Of a stretch of DNA of 64,000 bases, positions 32,950-45,300 are shown in pieces. Origin of the DNA: Lotus japonicus (Eukaryota > Streptophyta > Magnoliopsida > Fabales > Fabaceae); NCBI RefSeq assembly GCF_012489685.1, contig NC_080042.1, positions 29,641,158 to 29,705,157 on the forward strand, given 5' to 3'. Below the pieces are notes generated by a model. That model was not told where the DNA came from and did no database searches. It saw nothing but the letters and a program-made list of their open reading frames with translations. Position 1 is the stretch's first letter, and every line of letters begins with the position of its first letter. The position numbers and the translations under genes were made by a program.

Positions 32950-35900
32950 TGTAAGGCCCAAGTTTTAACGCTTTGGATAAGTGAATAAAATAAAAGAGTT
33001 TATTTGATTAAGATAAATTTGTGAAGGAAAAAGGTTCAGGAAAAGTCCAAGAATTATCGAAAAACCGATAAGAGTTATAGCACGACTAACATACGCTTAA
33101 TCCTAAGTCAAAGGTATTAGTGAATAGTTAATTTACGCTTTAGAACACGATGGAAACTAATTCCAAAAATCCTCAGAGAAATGTTAGAACTTCTCTTTTC
33201 CGTCCTTAAACAATTATTTCGATGCGAAATCCTGGAAAGTACGAACGTCAAATTCCAATTCTCGGAAGTTTGCCGAAACGGAATCCCTGATAGTTCGAGA
33301 AAACCTAAGATCGACAGACGATGAAGACTTTTTCTATTCGGAGCTGCAAAAGAAGATTCCACCCGCGTTCTCCTATTTCTCTCATCATTCCTAATCTTTC
33401 TTCAGAAGGAAGTTTTCTCATCCGACGATCACTGCAAAAAGTAGTTTTTCGGGATAATCCGACTTACACCGACTTATGCCGATTTTGGATCTTTTGGTTT
33501 AATTCCAAGAATCCTATTTTGAGTTCTGGAATTCTTTCGCCAGAACCTATCTTAGAATGCGCAGAGGAACGCGCAGGAAAAATCGGAATCGCAAAAAAAT
33601 CTTTTTTCCGTTTTTTCCAAAACCTATAAATAGCTTGAAAATTAGATTTTTTGCAAAAAAATACCCATTTCCCCTCTCCAAACCCGCGAGCACCTAGAGA
33701 GAGAGAGAGATCCGGATCTTCGTCGTTTCTTGCCCGTTTGCTTCACCGATCGTCACTAATCGAAGACCTCGAGGTAGGTAAACTATACTCTCCTTCGAAT
33801 CGTCGTTTCTGTCCACTTCTCCTACGACTTTCTGAGTTCAAAATTTTGAGGTTTTTGAAAAACTGTTGAAATACGCTGATTTCAGTGTCTAAACTTCTTC
33901 CCTGCATGCTCTTGAGCGTGTTCTGCGGATTAGATTTTGTCGAATGTCGACGAAATGCCGCCGGGATCAATTTCTACCCTAAATACCCATTTTTCGGCAA
34001 AGTCGCAACCTTTACGCTCTAATCTATCGACTTGGCTTAGTGCTAGTAGGATTTGTCGTCATAAACGTCGTTGTGGACGTGCCCATCCAATTTGTTTTTC
34101 AAAAATCCAATTTTGAAATTTTGAGCTAAAAATAATGACCAAACTACCCCTATATCAGTTTTCGATCCGAAAATTTTTCCGAGCCTAGAACCGTCTTAGT
34201 TACGGCTTATGTTAACCTAGGAACCAAGTTTGATCGAAGAAAAATCGACCCTCCCAATTAAAGGAAGTGGCCGAGAGCTATATCAAGGGGGGGGAGAATC
34301 CGATTTTTCGAAAACTTGTCTTAACGCGTTAGATTGTCGTACCACGGAGGTAGTAGTGTACCGTGTAACCCTAGGACTCTTTGATTGCTGAGTTTCTGAC
34401 TCTTGGTGTTGATTTCTGTGATTTTTGCTTAAGGTTCGTTTGAGGAGATTCCCAGAGATCAAGGAGAAGAGCTTGAAGAACATTTTGAGGAAGAAGCTGG
34501 AAGACCCACCGGTGAGGGCTACTCTCTAAATTACTAGATAATGCTTTAGGGGTCGACAAATTCGACTTGATTTATGTGTTATGCACTAAATTGCTAAATG
34601 TCTGAATTGTTCTCTGAGGCTTCGGCCGACCTTGCTGAGTATTTGATGCCATGATATTGTGTGCTAAATGATTCACATGCTACGTGCTACATGGTTAACT
34701 TAGGATGTGTTGGAATATGCTGTTTATGCTTTTGACTGAGCTGTTTTATTTATGCTATTCCACTTATACATGAGATTCTGAGGAGTGAGGATTACGGGCA
34801 GGTCATGCCAAATTTTTATGAGATTTTGAGAGAGTTTTAAAGGACGAACGGAGTTCGGACCTTGTTATGTTTTAATGGATCGAGACCTTCTCAGGGAATT
34901 ATTTGAGATTGTGGGATCTCTGAAAACTCTTAGGAAGTATTATAAGATTAAAATGAAAACTATTTTATCACGGAAAACTCATAAGACATTAATCAATTTC
35001 TAAATCCTTTGAACAATAATAATACCCTTAGATAAGAGCTTAGAGCCTGAATATTAGTTTGGGAAATATGAGAAGTGTCGTCGAGTCCACGTTTTGAGGA
35101 AATATACAAGTCTTCGAGTATGTTGAAAACTCTTTTGCTCGATGAGCAGTTTAATGTTTGGCTATCTAAAGTTTAGCCGGAGACTATGAGTTTCCAAGTA
35201 CTTCGGTACCTTTTCGCTCGATGAGCAGTTTATTGATTGGCTATCTAAAGTTTAGCCGGGAACCATGAGTTCCAAAGTATCTTCTTCTTCTTTTGATTAA
35301 TTCATTTTTGTCGCAGAATCGACATTTGCCTTAGGGTATTTTTTTTTTAGAGACTTTAAGTTACTTAGAACACGTGGCGACGTGTCGGGTGAGGTCGGAG
35401 ACGTTGTTTGGCTAATCACTTGCATTCATGCACTCATTTTGAGGTTAATACACGGCGTGATACCGGACCTCGGTGGATTCCAAAATGGTCATAAGACCCG
35501 GATTTCCATATTTAGGACACTACGGTGGTCGTCAGTAGCAGACGGAATGGCAGACCTACGGGTTCACTGCTGATCTGACTACTTTTGTGTGGTGTAAGAG
35601 ACACGCGAGCAGGAAGGTACCCACCGTGGCTGGTGTTAGGGCCGCCTCGTTGATGTCCATCCTTCTTCCGGAATGCATTTTGTTACCCAGCATTGCATTT
35701 CATGCAACATACATGCTGACTTAGTTGCTGAGTGTGATTGGTACCTGTTTATCATATTTGAGGCATGCTATTTGTTATTATGATTTCTTATATTCATTAT
35801 GATACTTGCAACCCTAGGAAGTCATCCCTAAGATTATAAGCCTGAGAGGCAAATATTTATTATCCTATATTATATCTGGTTTTATTATTTATATAATTCT

Positions 35901-36924
35901 TTGGAGTTGACCCTCGCGTCTGCTGTGTGTGTTTGGGCGGACTACGCCATTTGTCAGATGAGTATGGCGGATTGGTTTACGATGGTCAGCCCCTCGGGGG
36001 GGACCAGGTACGAGATGCTTGATCAGGACGACCCAGGTGCATGGGTGGTCGACCCCATAGGCCACCGTGCGACCTACACCGGTCGGATCATGGAGGACCG
36101 TGTTGACCGATTCGGACGCTTGACGGAGGGGGTGATGAGGAGGCACATAGTGAGCTTCAACCTGCCTCCAGGTGTACACTGTGGACCCGGCTTGGGAGGA
36201 CCTCCACCGCCACCATCCCCTTCGGATGATGAGGACCCCTCTGAGGAGGTGCCAGTAGGTGGGGCTTCGACGGAGTCTAGTCCGTCTACTGCTGCTGCTG
36301 TCGTCGCGGATCTCGTTCCGGGCCCCGAGCCCGAGAGGCCAGTGCAGGAGCGCATTAGGGTGGACAGAGAGGGTAGTGTTGAGTATGTCGACTTAGTCGT
36401 CCTGGATGCAGATTCGGATGACGACCGCGCTAGCATGTAGGATCGAGTGCTAGTGTGGGCTCCTCAGATAGGGATTAGTGTAGGAGTAGTGTCGATGCTC
36501 TGACCGTCATGCTTCAGTTTTGGGGACAGGGTAGTTTCCTACCGGTAGCTTTTTGTGTGGTTTCCTATGGAGATCACAGAGAGCTGGTTGGATTTAGGGG
36601 GTCTTTTCTTAGGCCGCTGGGCCAACTTGTTCTCAGATTTTGAGGTTTAGTGTTGCGGACACAGTATTTTTACCTTGGACTGTACATATTGCCTTCGGGC
36701 GTTACTCTCTTTCTGTCACCCGTCACTGGAGGTTACTCGTGACGTGGTTGTATTTAGCGAGGCATGTATATATAGTTGTATAGTAGTTTCTTTTATCTTT
36801 TGTTGGGAAGTTTATTGCTTTCTGTCTTTAGTTATATTGTCGAAAAAAAATAATTCACGTTTTTTTTCCGCTTAAGTATTTCTTTTGGTTACTAAAGTGA
36901 CGCCACCGAAATCGGGGTGTTACA
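32950..36924 (+). mobile_element. 3' LTR of B1, 3,975 bp
   Basis: Same length as the 5' LTR with scattered substitutions only. TATA box at 33625. The second copy of the LTR ORF is intact. The right edge is exact: GGTGTTACA then TGACT. Confidence 0.96.
35958..36440 (+). CDS. LTR-encoded ORF, B1 3' LTR, 160 aa
   Basis: The same protein as at 27316-27798; I see no amino-acid difference between the two copies, only a silent change near 36374. It has the CAG|ATG start context, the 7-base G tract in frame, and the LVVLDADSDDD tail. In a full-length RNA the 5' copy would be in the leader and this copy in the 3' region. Function unknown. Confidence 0.6.
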   Translation: MSMADWFTMVSPSGGTRYEMLDQDDPGAWVVDPIGHRATYTGRIMEDRVDRFGRLTEGVMRRHIVSFNLPPGVHCGPGLGGPPPPPSPSDDEDPSEEVPVGGASTESSPSTAAAVVADLVPGPEPERPVQERIRVDREGSVEYVDLVVLDADSDDDRASM

Positions 36925-37244
36925 TGACTAATGCGATTCGAAACAATTTTTATTAACGAATAAACATAGGAAAACTAAAGGGGAAAATAATTGCGAAAGA
37001 CGGGGAAAAGTCGACTTTTGTTGTGGGTTCTGGAGAATTGCTGGCACCAGGGGGGGTGAGCCACGGTGATGATTGAAAGTCACCGAGTACTTTAGTACTC
37101 TTGTTGTTGGAGTTGTGTTGGGGGGGTGTCCCACTTGAACTATCCGCATCATATTGATTGCATTTCACGCATACATTCACTTTGACTGGAATTGTATGCT
37201 ATTTGATTTATTGAAGCATTGTTAGAGCCAATAACATGCTAGGA

Positions 37245-37249
<5 letters not shown>

Positions 37250-37288
<39 letters not shown>
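37250..37288. repeat. TA dinucleotide repeat in A1 LTR
   Basis: Perfect TA run expanded at a site where A2 (about 15417 and 22639) has only a short TATATATATA tract. Confidence 0.95.
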
Positions 37289-37294
<6 letters not shown>

Positions 37295-37411
37295 CAACAT
37301 ATATATCTATACCCCATATCACATGTTGAGTGTATAATTACTTTATTCCGTGAGTTGACCCTAGCGCTTTGGCTTTGGTTTCATGTTTGTGTTTGGGCGG
37401 TCGGCCTGTCG

Positions 37412-38098
37412 ATGGCGGACTGGTTTTCGATGGTCTCTCCCTCGGGGGGGGGGGGGATCAGGTATGAGATGGTGGATCGTCATGCCCCGACCGCTTGGGT
37501 GATCGATGTTGCGGGTCACCGAGCGACGTACCGGGGAAGGGTCATGGAGGACCGGACAGACGAGCGTGGACGATTGACGAGGGGAGTGCTACGACGCATG
37601 GAGCTGAGCTTTGACTTGCCGCCTTCAGTTCGCTGTGGACCACGTACTGGTCGAGGACCACCTGCACCTCCTCCGACTTCATCTTCTTCCGATGACAAGG
37701 ACCCAGCTGAGATCGAGGTTGATGTTGTTACACCTGTTGCGCCACCTCCTGCTACTGCTATCGATCCTACCGACGTGGCGTCGTCCTCGAGGCTCGTGCA
37801 GCCGAAGAGGGAGTTTGTTGTTCCATCTGCCACATGTCGCTTTCCTTTTACTCCACCGCGCGGCTATCGTGTGGATCCCCTGGTTCGGGTGGTGGAGGAG
37901 GATGTTCTTACTGGAGAGGTGGATGTTGAGACGGGCTTGACTAGGACGGTGCGCAGGACAGTTAGGAGGGAGGTCGTGGACTTGGACACCGAGATGATTA
38001 CGGTGGATTCCGACTCGGACTCCGACAGCAGTGGGGACAGCTACTCGCCGAGCGACGAGGGAGAGGAGGAGGAGCTATGGGCAGTACTGGGAGGGTAG
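37412..38098 (+). CDS. LTR-encoded ORF, A1 (long form), 228 aa
   Basis: Homologue of the B1 LTR ORF with a longer C-terminal half. Start MADWFSMVSPSGG, then RYEMVDRHAPTAWVIDV, GHRATYRGRVMEDRTD, GRLTRGVLRR and LPPSVRCGP. A Pro/Ser stretch with SSSSDDKDPAE follows. The extra region has RTVRRTVRREVVDLD, then EMITVDSDSDSDSSGD and an acidic end. The G tract is 13 bases, still in frame, giving extra glycines. The CAG normally preceding ATG is missing: a small deletion joins GGCCTG to TCGATGG. The frame is otherwise undamaged, although this element's gag-pol is broken. Confidence 0.55.
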   Translation: MADWFSMVSPSGGGGIRYEMVDRHAPTAWVIDVAGHRATYRGRVMEDRTDERGRLTRGVLRRMELSFDLPPSVRCGPRTGRGPPAPPPTSSSSDDKDPAEIEVDVVTPVAPPPATAIDPTDVASSSRLVQPKREFVVPSATCRFPFTPPRGYRVDPLVRVVEEDVLTGEVDVETGLTRTVRRTVRREVVDLDTEMITVDSDSDSDSSGDSYSPSDEGEEEELWAVLGG

Positions 38099-38549
38099 GT
38101 TAGGCAGCGTCATTTTTTGTGTAGAGCTCTGGTTCGTCTTACTTTTGGGACAGGGTAGGTTCCCGATGTGTGGCTTTTTGTGTGGTTCTTTTGATGAGGA
38201 ATCACAGAGAGTTTTTCGGATTATAGGGGTCTTTTGTTCAGGCCATTTTGCAGCCGAGTTTCTCTTGGATGACTGTACTTTTAATACTTTTACTTACACT
38301 ACTGGTTCTGTATATATTTGCCTACGGGCACACTACTTTGGAGTCACTGCGAGTGCGCGTGACGTGGGAGTGCAGCTGAGGCTGTACATGTGTATATATT
38401 TGTATATCGGTTTGTTTAGTTGTTGGGTTATGTCTTTATTTTCTATCGCTTTAATTAAAAGGAATCAAACGAAAAAAAATTACCTGTTTTCCGCGTAAAG
38501 TTTATTTTTAGTTACTAAAGTGGCACTTGGAAATCGGGGTGTTACATTG

Positions 38550-38561
38550 TGGTATCAGAGC
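38550..38561 (+). other. Primer-binding site of A1
   Basis: TGGTATCAGAGC, three bases after the LTR end at 38546. Confidence 0.93.
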
Positions 38562-38753
38562 TTAGTCGAGTCTTTCGGGAGTCTTTGGGGAATAGGTCTT
38601 CTGTGCTAGGTTGTGTGACTCTGCAAAGAGTGAAAATTGATTGTCTGCAGAACGATTTTTCGTTCTAATTGATTGCATTGTTACTTAATCATATGGAATA
38701 GTTTTGGTGCTATTCTACGATTAGGACTAATAATTTCTTGGGGGTAACAGACG

Positions 38754-39511
38754 ATGGTGAACACGAATCAACTAGCGGAGATGATGGCCACTATGGCTCA
38801 GGCGATGACTAATCAAGCAAATGACAATGCTCAGACCCGGACAAAGCGGATCTCTGGATTGAGGAAATAGAGAAGATCTTTGGTGTGTTACAGACTGCTG
38901 AGGGAGCCAAGGTGGGGATGTCAACCTTTCTGCTGTTGGGTGATGCTGAGTACTGGTGGAGAGGCGCCAGAGGGATAATGGAAGCAAATCATGTTAAGGT
39001 GAACTGGAATTCTTTTCGAACTGCTTTTCTCGAGAAGTATTTTCCTGACAGTGCTCGTGACGGGCGTGAATCACAGTTTCTGACTCTTAGACAAGGGAGC
39101 ATGACCATTCCGGAATATGCTGCTAAGTTGGAGTCTCTGGCAAAACACTTTCGATTTTTCCGTGACCAAGTTGATGAGCCCTACATGTGCAAGCGCTTTG
39201 TGAGGGGACTGAGAGCTGACATTGAGGACTCAGTGAGACCGTTGGGGATCATGAGATTTCAGGCATTGGTGGAGAAAGCTACAGAGGTGGAGTTGATGAA
39301 GAATAGAAGATTGAACAGGGCTGGAACAGGAGGACCGGTGAGGTCGACACCACAGAATTTTTAGGGAAGGGGAAGATTTCAGGCGAGGAAGCCGTATCAA
39401 CGTCCTGCGGGGAGAGGGTTTACCCCAGGATCGTACAAGCCGATGGCTGCTGCTGCTATTTCTGGAGGATCGGGAAACGGTACCCCAAACCGTGATGTGA
39501 CCTGTTTTTGA
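38754..39511 (+). pseudogene. A1 gag, broken
   Basis: ATG at 38754 (MVNTNQLAEMMATMAQAM). About 125 bp is deleted at 38829, joining AATGCT to CAGACCCGGAC, which shifts the frame relative to the downstream gag domain (38885-39361, VLQTAEGAKVGMSTF onward). Two further in-frame stops follow: TAG at 39362-39364 and TGA at 39509-39511, the latter in the first zinc knuckle. Closely related to B1 gag. Confidence 0.9.
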
Positions 39512-39547
39512 TGTGGAGCGGTCGGGCACTATGCAAACAGCTGCACG

Positions 39548-40682
39548 ATGCCACCAAGATGCTACAACTGCAATAAATCGGGACATCTGGCTGTGGATTG
39601 CAAGGCACCGAAGGCTGAACCGTCTGTGAATGCTGTTAGTGGAAAGCGCCCAGCTGCGAGGGGAAGAGTTTATACAATGGATGGTGAAGAGGCTGAAGGA
39701 GTGGATGGCTTGATCAGAGGGGAATGTGAAATCAGTGGTAATCTTCTAACTGTACTCTTTGATTCTGGTGCAACTCATTCTTTTGTCTCTAAGGATTGCG
39801 TATCAAGACTGAATCTGCCTATTACTACTTTGAGTTTTGATCTTATGGTAACTACACCTGCTAGGACCCTAATTGCTAATGTCGCATGCATGCACTGTTC
39901 AGTAGTATATAGAGATAGAACTTTTCATGCCAATCTAGTATGTCTACCCCTTAAAAACCTAGATGTAATCCTAGGGATGGATTGGTCATCCCACTACCAT
40001 TGTCTTTTGGACTGTAGTCGAAAGAAAGTGGTGTTCCCGGACTCGGATCTTTTCGAGTATCTTTCTACTAACCACATTAGTGCATCGTTGAGCGAGGGCA
40101 CTCAGAAGTACTTTTCATTGCTAAGTCTAGAGGGGAAGAAGGATTCGGATGTTCATGGTATTCCGGTGGTTCGAGACTTTGCGGATGTTTTTCCAGGAGA
40201 TGTACCTGGACTACCGCTAGTACGCGAGGTAGAGTTTGTGATCGACATTGTACCCGGAACCGGACCGATTTCGATTGCACCTTACCGTATGGCACCTGCG
40301 GAGTTAGTAGAGTTGAAATCTCAGTTGGAGGATCTTTCGGCAAAGGGATTCATTCGACCAAGTGTTTCACCGTGGGGAGCGCCAGTGCTTTTAGTCAAGA
40401 AGAAAAACGGGAAGTCGAGATTATGTGTGGACTATCGACAACTGAACAAGGCGACGATCAAGAACAGATACCCGTTACCGAGGATAGATGATTTGATGGA
40501 TCAATTACGAGGGGCTGCCGTATTCTCCAAGATAGACTTGAAATCAGGCTATCATCAGATCAGAGTCAAGACTGAGGATATACCGAAGACTGCTTTCAGA
40601 ACACGCTACGGACACTACGAGTACCTAGTGATGCCGTTTGGAGTGACAAATGCACCTGCTGTTTTCATGGATTACATGAACC
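39548..40682 (+). pseudogene. A1 second zinc knuckle, protease and RT start, truncated
   Basis: Same phase as the broken gag. It contains [14 protein letters not shown], the protease active site [20 protein letters not shown] (Trp intact where B1 has a stop), and the RT up to [17 protein letters not shown]. It ends inside RT before the catalytic DD motif, where sequence switches to a reverse-oriented B2 LTR. The junction shares GAACC (40678-40682) with both parents. Confidence 0.9.
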
Positions 40683-42184
40683 ACAGAAATCAATCACAAT
40701 GAGTCAGAAACTCAGCAAACAATACTCACTAAGGTTACACGAAGTAGTATATACTCCGAGGTACGATAAACTAGCGCGAAAGGACAAGTTTTCGAAAAAG
40801 GAATTTTCCTCCCTCCCTCCTAGGGTGCTCGGCCACTATTGGTAATTGGGTGGGTCGATTTTTCTTCGATCAAACTTGGTTCCTAGGTTATTATTAGTCG
40901 TAACTAAGGGTATTCTAAACTCGAAAAAATTATCGGATCGAAAACTGTCGCAGGGGTATTTTGGTCAATATTTTAGCTCAGAATTTCAAAACTGAAATTT
41001 CGAAAAAACAAATTGGATGGGGACGTCACCAACGACGTTTATGACAACTAATCCTACTAGCACTAAGCTAAGGCGATAGTTTTCAGCCCAAAGGACGAAG
41101 CTTTGCCCCAAAATGGGTATTTTAAGCAGAATTGAAACTCGACGGTAGTTTTTCGAGAATCGGCGCAGTATTATTAGCTAAACATACTCAGGAGAACGTA
41201 GGGAAGATGTTTAGAATCAAAAATGAAGTTATCAGGATAGTTTTGCAAAAACCTCAAAACTATGAGCACAGAAAGACATAGATAAAAGCTATGGAAAAGA
41301 CGATCAGAGGTAAGAATTAGCGACTATACCTCGAAACCTTCAAGCAGCAACTGTTGGATCAACGATCAAGCAAGAAATGAATAAAATCTCTTCCTCCTTC
41401 CTCTTGGTGAAGCTCGCGGGTTTTGGGAGAGAAAATGGTGAAGTTTTGCCATTTTTTTCTCCTTTTCTTGCTATATATAGAGGTTGGCAAAACGCGGGAA
41501 AATGAAAGTTTCGCGAATCTGATTTTTCCGGCTTCATTCTCCTTGAATTCTAAGATAGGTTTTGGCGACATAATACCAAAACTCAAAAGAGGTTTCCTGG
41601 TATTTTAGGTGACTAATGCAAAGTCGGTGTAAAACTATTTTACCCGATAAGTTACTTTTTGCATCGAATGTCGGAATAGAAAACTTCCTTCTGAAGAAAG
41701 ATTGAAATCATCAAGAGAAATGGGTGTACGCATGTAGAATCTTCATTTGAAGCTCCGAATAGAAAAAGTCTTCATCGTCGATTGATTCTAGGGTTTTGAA
41801 CTATCAGGGTTTTAGTTTCGGCAAACTTCCGATGATTGGAATCGGACGTTCGTAGATTCTAGAGTTTCGCCTCGAAACGATTGTCGTATAAGGAATAAGA
41901 GAAGTTCTAACATTTCTCTGAAGATTTTTGGAATAAATTCCTACAGTGTTCCAAGGGTGGAACTTAGTCTTTTCTTAAGGTTCTTGTCCTAGGTTTAAGC
42001 GAATCGATCGTGCTATACCTTTTATCGATTTTGATACAATCCTTAGACTTTTCCTGAACTTTCTCCTTCATAAATTTATTTCATTTGGTCAACTCTTGTT
42101 CAGGTTTCCCTTCACGATACATCAACCCTAATCGTGAATAGGATTTTATTCACTTGACATCAACTGAAAAACTTGGGTCTTACA
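40678..42184 (-). mobile_element. B2 LTR fragment (first ~1.5 kb of LTR), reverse
   Basis: Ends on the plus strand with GGGTCTTACA, the complement of an LTR start. It is a near-identical copy of 48290-49795 with a handful of substitutions and small indels, and the flanking A-rich segment is copied with it. It covers U3, a reversed TATATATAG (about 41475) and the exon-1 region. Confidence 0.88.
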
Positions 42185-42363
42185 TGAAATAGTCTCTTGC
42201 CCCGAAAAGAAAAAAATCATTGAAAAAAAAAAAGAAAAAGAACTCCTGAACAAAAGCTGGAGTTGTAAAAGGAAAAAAAAAAGAAATAGTTGAAAAAAGG
42301 GGGGTGCAAGAGACTTGTGCTAAAAATTTTATTGTGAAAAGCTCCAGGGGGTTTTAGAATTGG
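42185..42363. repeat. A-rich foldback segment, left copy
   Basis: Starts TGAAATAGTCTCTTGCCCC. It has A-rich tracts, an inner inverted pair AACTCC/GGAGTT, and ends near GGGGTGCAAGAGACT (42301-42315), which is complementary to the beginning. Same as 49796-49977 except for A-run lengths and a few substitutions. It is the target sequence next to the solo LTR, not LTR. Confidence 0.75.
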
Positions 42364-45300
42364 GTTGATTTATCGTGAAGGGAAACCTGAACTAGAGTTT
42401 ACCAAATGAAATAAAATGTATGAAGGAGAAAGTTAAGGAAAAGTCTGAGGATCGTATTGAAGTCGATAAAAGTTATAACACGATCGATATACGCTTAAAC
42501 CTAGGTCAGAAACCCTAGTATATAGCTAGTTTTCACTTAAAGTCACGATGGAAATTAATTCCAAAAATCTTCAGAGAAATGTTAGAACTTCTCTTATTCA
42601 TTATATAACAATCGTTTCGTGGCGAAACTCTAGGATCTACGAACGTCCGATTCCAATCATCAGAAGTTTGCCGAAACTGAAACCCTGGTATTTCAAAACC
42701 CTAGAATCAACCGACGATGAAGACTTTTCCTATTCGGAGCTTCAATTGAAGATTCTACACGCGTACACCCATTTCTCTTGATGATTTCAATCTTTCTTCA
42801 GAAGGAAGTTTCCTATTCCGACATCCGATGCAAAAAGTAACTTATCGGGTAAAATAGTTTTACACCGACTTTGCATTGGTCACCTAAAATACTAGGAAAC
42901 CTCTTTTGAGTTTTGGATTTATGTCGCAAAAACCTATCTTAGAATTCATGGAGAATGAAGCCGAAAAAATCAGATTCGCGAAACTTTCATTTTACCGCGT
43001 TTTTGCCAACCTCTATATATAGCCAAGAAATGAGAAAAATCACAAAAACTCACCCAAAACCCACCCAAAACCCGCGAGCTTCACAAGAGGAGGAGGAGAA
43101 GAGATTTTCTTCATTTCTTGCTTCATCGTCGATTAATCAGTTGCTACTTCAAGGTGTCGAGGTATAGTCGCTAATCCTTGCCTCTGATCGTTTTTTCTAT
43201 AGCTTTTCTCTATGTCTTTCTGTGCTCATAGTTTTGAGGTTTTTGCAAAACTATCCTGAATACTTCATTTTTGATTCTAAACATCTTCCTTACGTGCCCA
43301 AGAGCACTTCTGTCGGATTAGTTTTTCCGTTATGTCGCCGGATTTCCGACGGAATCAATTTCTGCTTAAAATACCCATTTTTAAGCAAAGTCTCAACCTT
43401 TGGGCTGAAAACTATCGCCTTAGCTTAGTGCTAGTAGGATTAGTTGTCATAAATGTCGTTGGTGACGTCCCCATCCAATTTGCTTTTCGAAATTTCAGTT
43501 TTGAATTTCTGAGCTAAAATATTGACCAAAATACCCCTGCGACAGTTTTTGATCCGATAATTTTTCCGAGTTTAGAATACCCTTAGTTACGGCTAATGAT
43601 AATCTAGGAACCAAGTTTGATCGAAGAAAAATCGAGCCACCTAATTAACCATAGTGGCCGAGCACCCTAGGGGGGGGAGGAGGAAAATTTCCTTTTTCGA
43701 AAACTTGTCCTTTCGCGCTAGATTATCGTACCTCGGAGTATATACTGCTTCGTGTAACCTTAGTGAGTATTGATAGCTTAGTTTCCGATAGATTTTGATT
43801 GATTTCTGTGGTTTTGCTCTAAAGGTGCTTTTGAGGAACTTCAAGAGGAGCAAGGCCTTGATTGTGAGGAAGTGTTAGAAGATCATCCTGGAGAACCTTC
43901 AGGTGAGGGCTTCTCACTGAATCCTTAGTTAATGCTTAGGGTCGATGCTTTCGACATTGATTTACTGTTTATGCACTTGTTTGTGTTTGATTGGAAAAAT
44001 GTTTTCTGAGGCTTCGGCTGACAATGTAGATGATTCATCTACTAACTGCTTTTGAGATTGAAATTACATGGTACGTGCTAAGTGGGTAATCTAGGATGTG
44101 TGATGCATGCCTTATATGCTAAGTGCTACGTGGTTATTTTAGAATGTGTTGATATATGACATGTTTGTTGATTGTGCTGATGTAATTATGTCCCTGCACT
44201 GATATCTGTGATTCTGAGTAGTGAGGATAGCGGGCAGGTCATGCCGATTTTATTTTGAGAGTTTTGAGAAAGTTGATAGGACGAATGAGATTCGGGCCTT
44301 GTTATGGTGTTTCATGGATCGAGACATTCTCTGGTGTCATTTGGGGATTTGGAGATCCCGAGAACTTATAGGATTTGCGATAAGACTAAAAGGATATTAT
44401 TTTGTAAAGAAACTCATAAGACAATAAACAACCTCTAAATCTTCAATTAATGATAATAAACTCGAAAGGAAGCTTAGGATGCAAATCTTAGTTTTGGAAA
44501 ACGAGAAGTGTCGTCGGATCCAAGTGTTGAGGAGATTGATAAGTTTTGAGTATGTTGTTACTCTTGTGCTCTGGGAGCAGTTGTGTTGTGGGGCTATCCT
44601 GGGGATAAGTCCGGGAAACAGGTAGTTTCCGAGAGTGTGATACTCCTTGCTCGTTGAGCAGTGGTGACCATCGGCTTGAGATGAGTCGGATGATTCAGAG
44701 ATCATCATGAGTTACTATGTTGTTGTGAAGAAGTGTCTTTTGTCGCAGAATCGACTTTACCTTAGGGTAAGCTTTTAGAGACTTTAATTTACCTAGAACA
44801 CGTGGCGACGTGTCGAGTGAGGACGGAGACGTTGTTTGACTAATCATCCTGCATTCATGCAACATTAATGAGGTATTAACACGAGACGTACTTCAGACCT
44901 CGGTGGATTCCAAAATGGTCATAAGACCCGGATTTCCGCGAAAGAGCGTTTGTAGACGACTCTTAGTAGCAGACCGAAATGGCAGACCTTCGGGTTTACT
45001 GCTGATCTGGCTACCGTTGTTGTTGGTGTAAGAGGCACGCGGGCCGAAATGGTCCCACCGTGGCTGGTGTTAGGGCTGATCCGTTTGATGTCCATCCCTT
45101 CCGGAATGCATGTGGTTAACTAGGTGAACCGTCATTTGCATATCATGCAACATGCATACTAATTTAGTTGTCGTATGTGATTGTTACTTGTTAATCCTGT
45201 TTGGAACATGTTAATTGTTATTATTGTCGTTATGTTCATTGTGGAATATGTAACCCTAGGATGCTATCTCTAGCTATAAGCCTAAGTGGCTATCTCTTAT

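Larger units (their letters stand above)
24308..36924 (+). mobile_element. Gypsy element B1, complete, 12,617 bp
   Basis: 5' LTR 24308-28282, interior 28283-32949, 3' LTR 32950-36924, with a perfect TGACT duplication (24303-24307 and 36925-36929). Both LTRs are 3,975 bp and differ by roughly twenty substitutions that I can see, about 0.5 percent. At commonly used plant LTR rates that suggests a few hundred thousand years or less. It is the only element here with a complete domain set, broken by a single stop codon. Confidence 0.96.
36925..38546 (+). mobile_element. 5' LTR of A1, part 3 of 3
   Basis: Resumes after the TGACT duplication and ends GGGGTGTTACA before the PBS. Compared with A2 and A3 it has lost both hairpin arrays: TTGTTGGAGTTGTGTT runs straight into GGGGGGGTGTCC at about 37119. 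Unlike them, it keeps a full-length LTR ORF. Confidence 0.9.

Noticed and set aside
42548..42781. 77-codon ORF repeated at 50277-50510
   Set aside because: Repeated because the LTR is repeated; it lies in U3 upstream of the TATA box and is not open in the related A and B1 LTRs in the same form.
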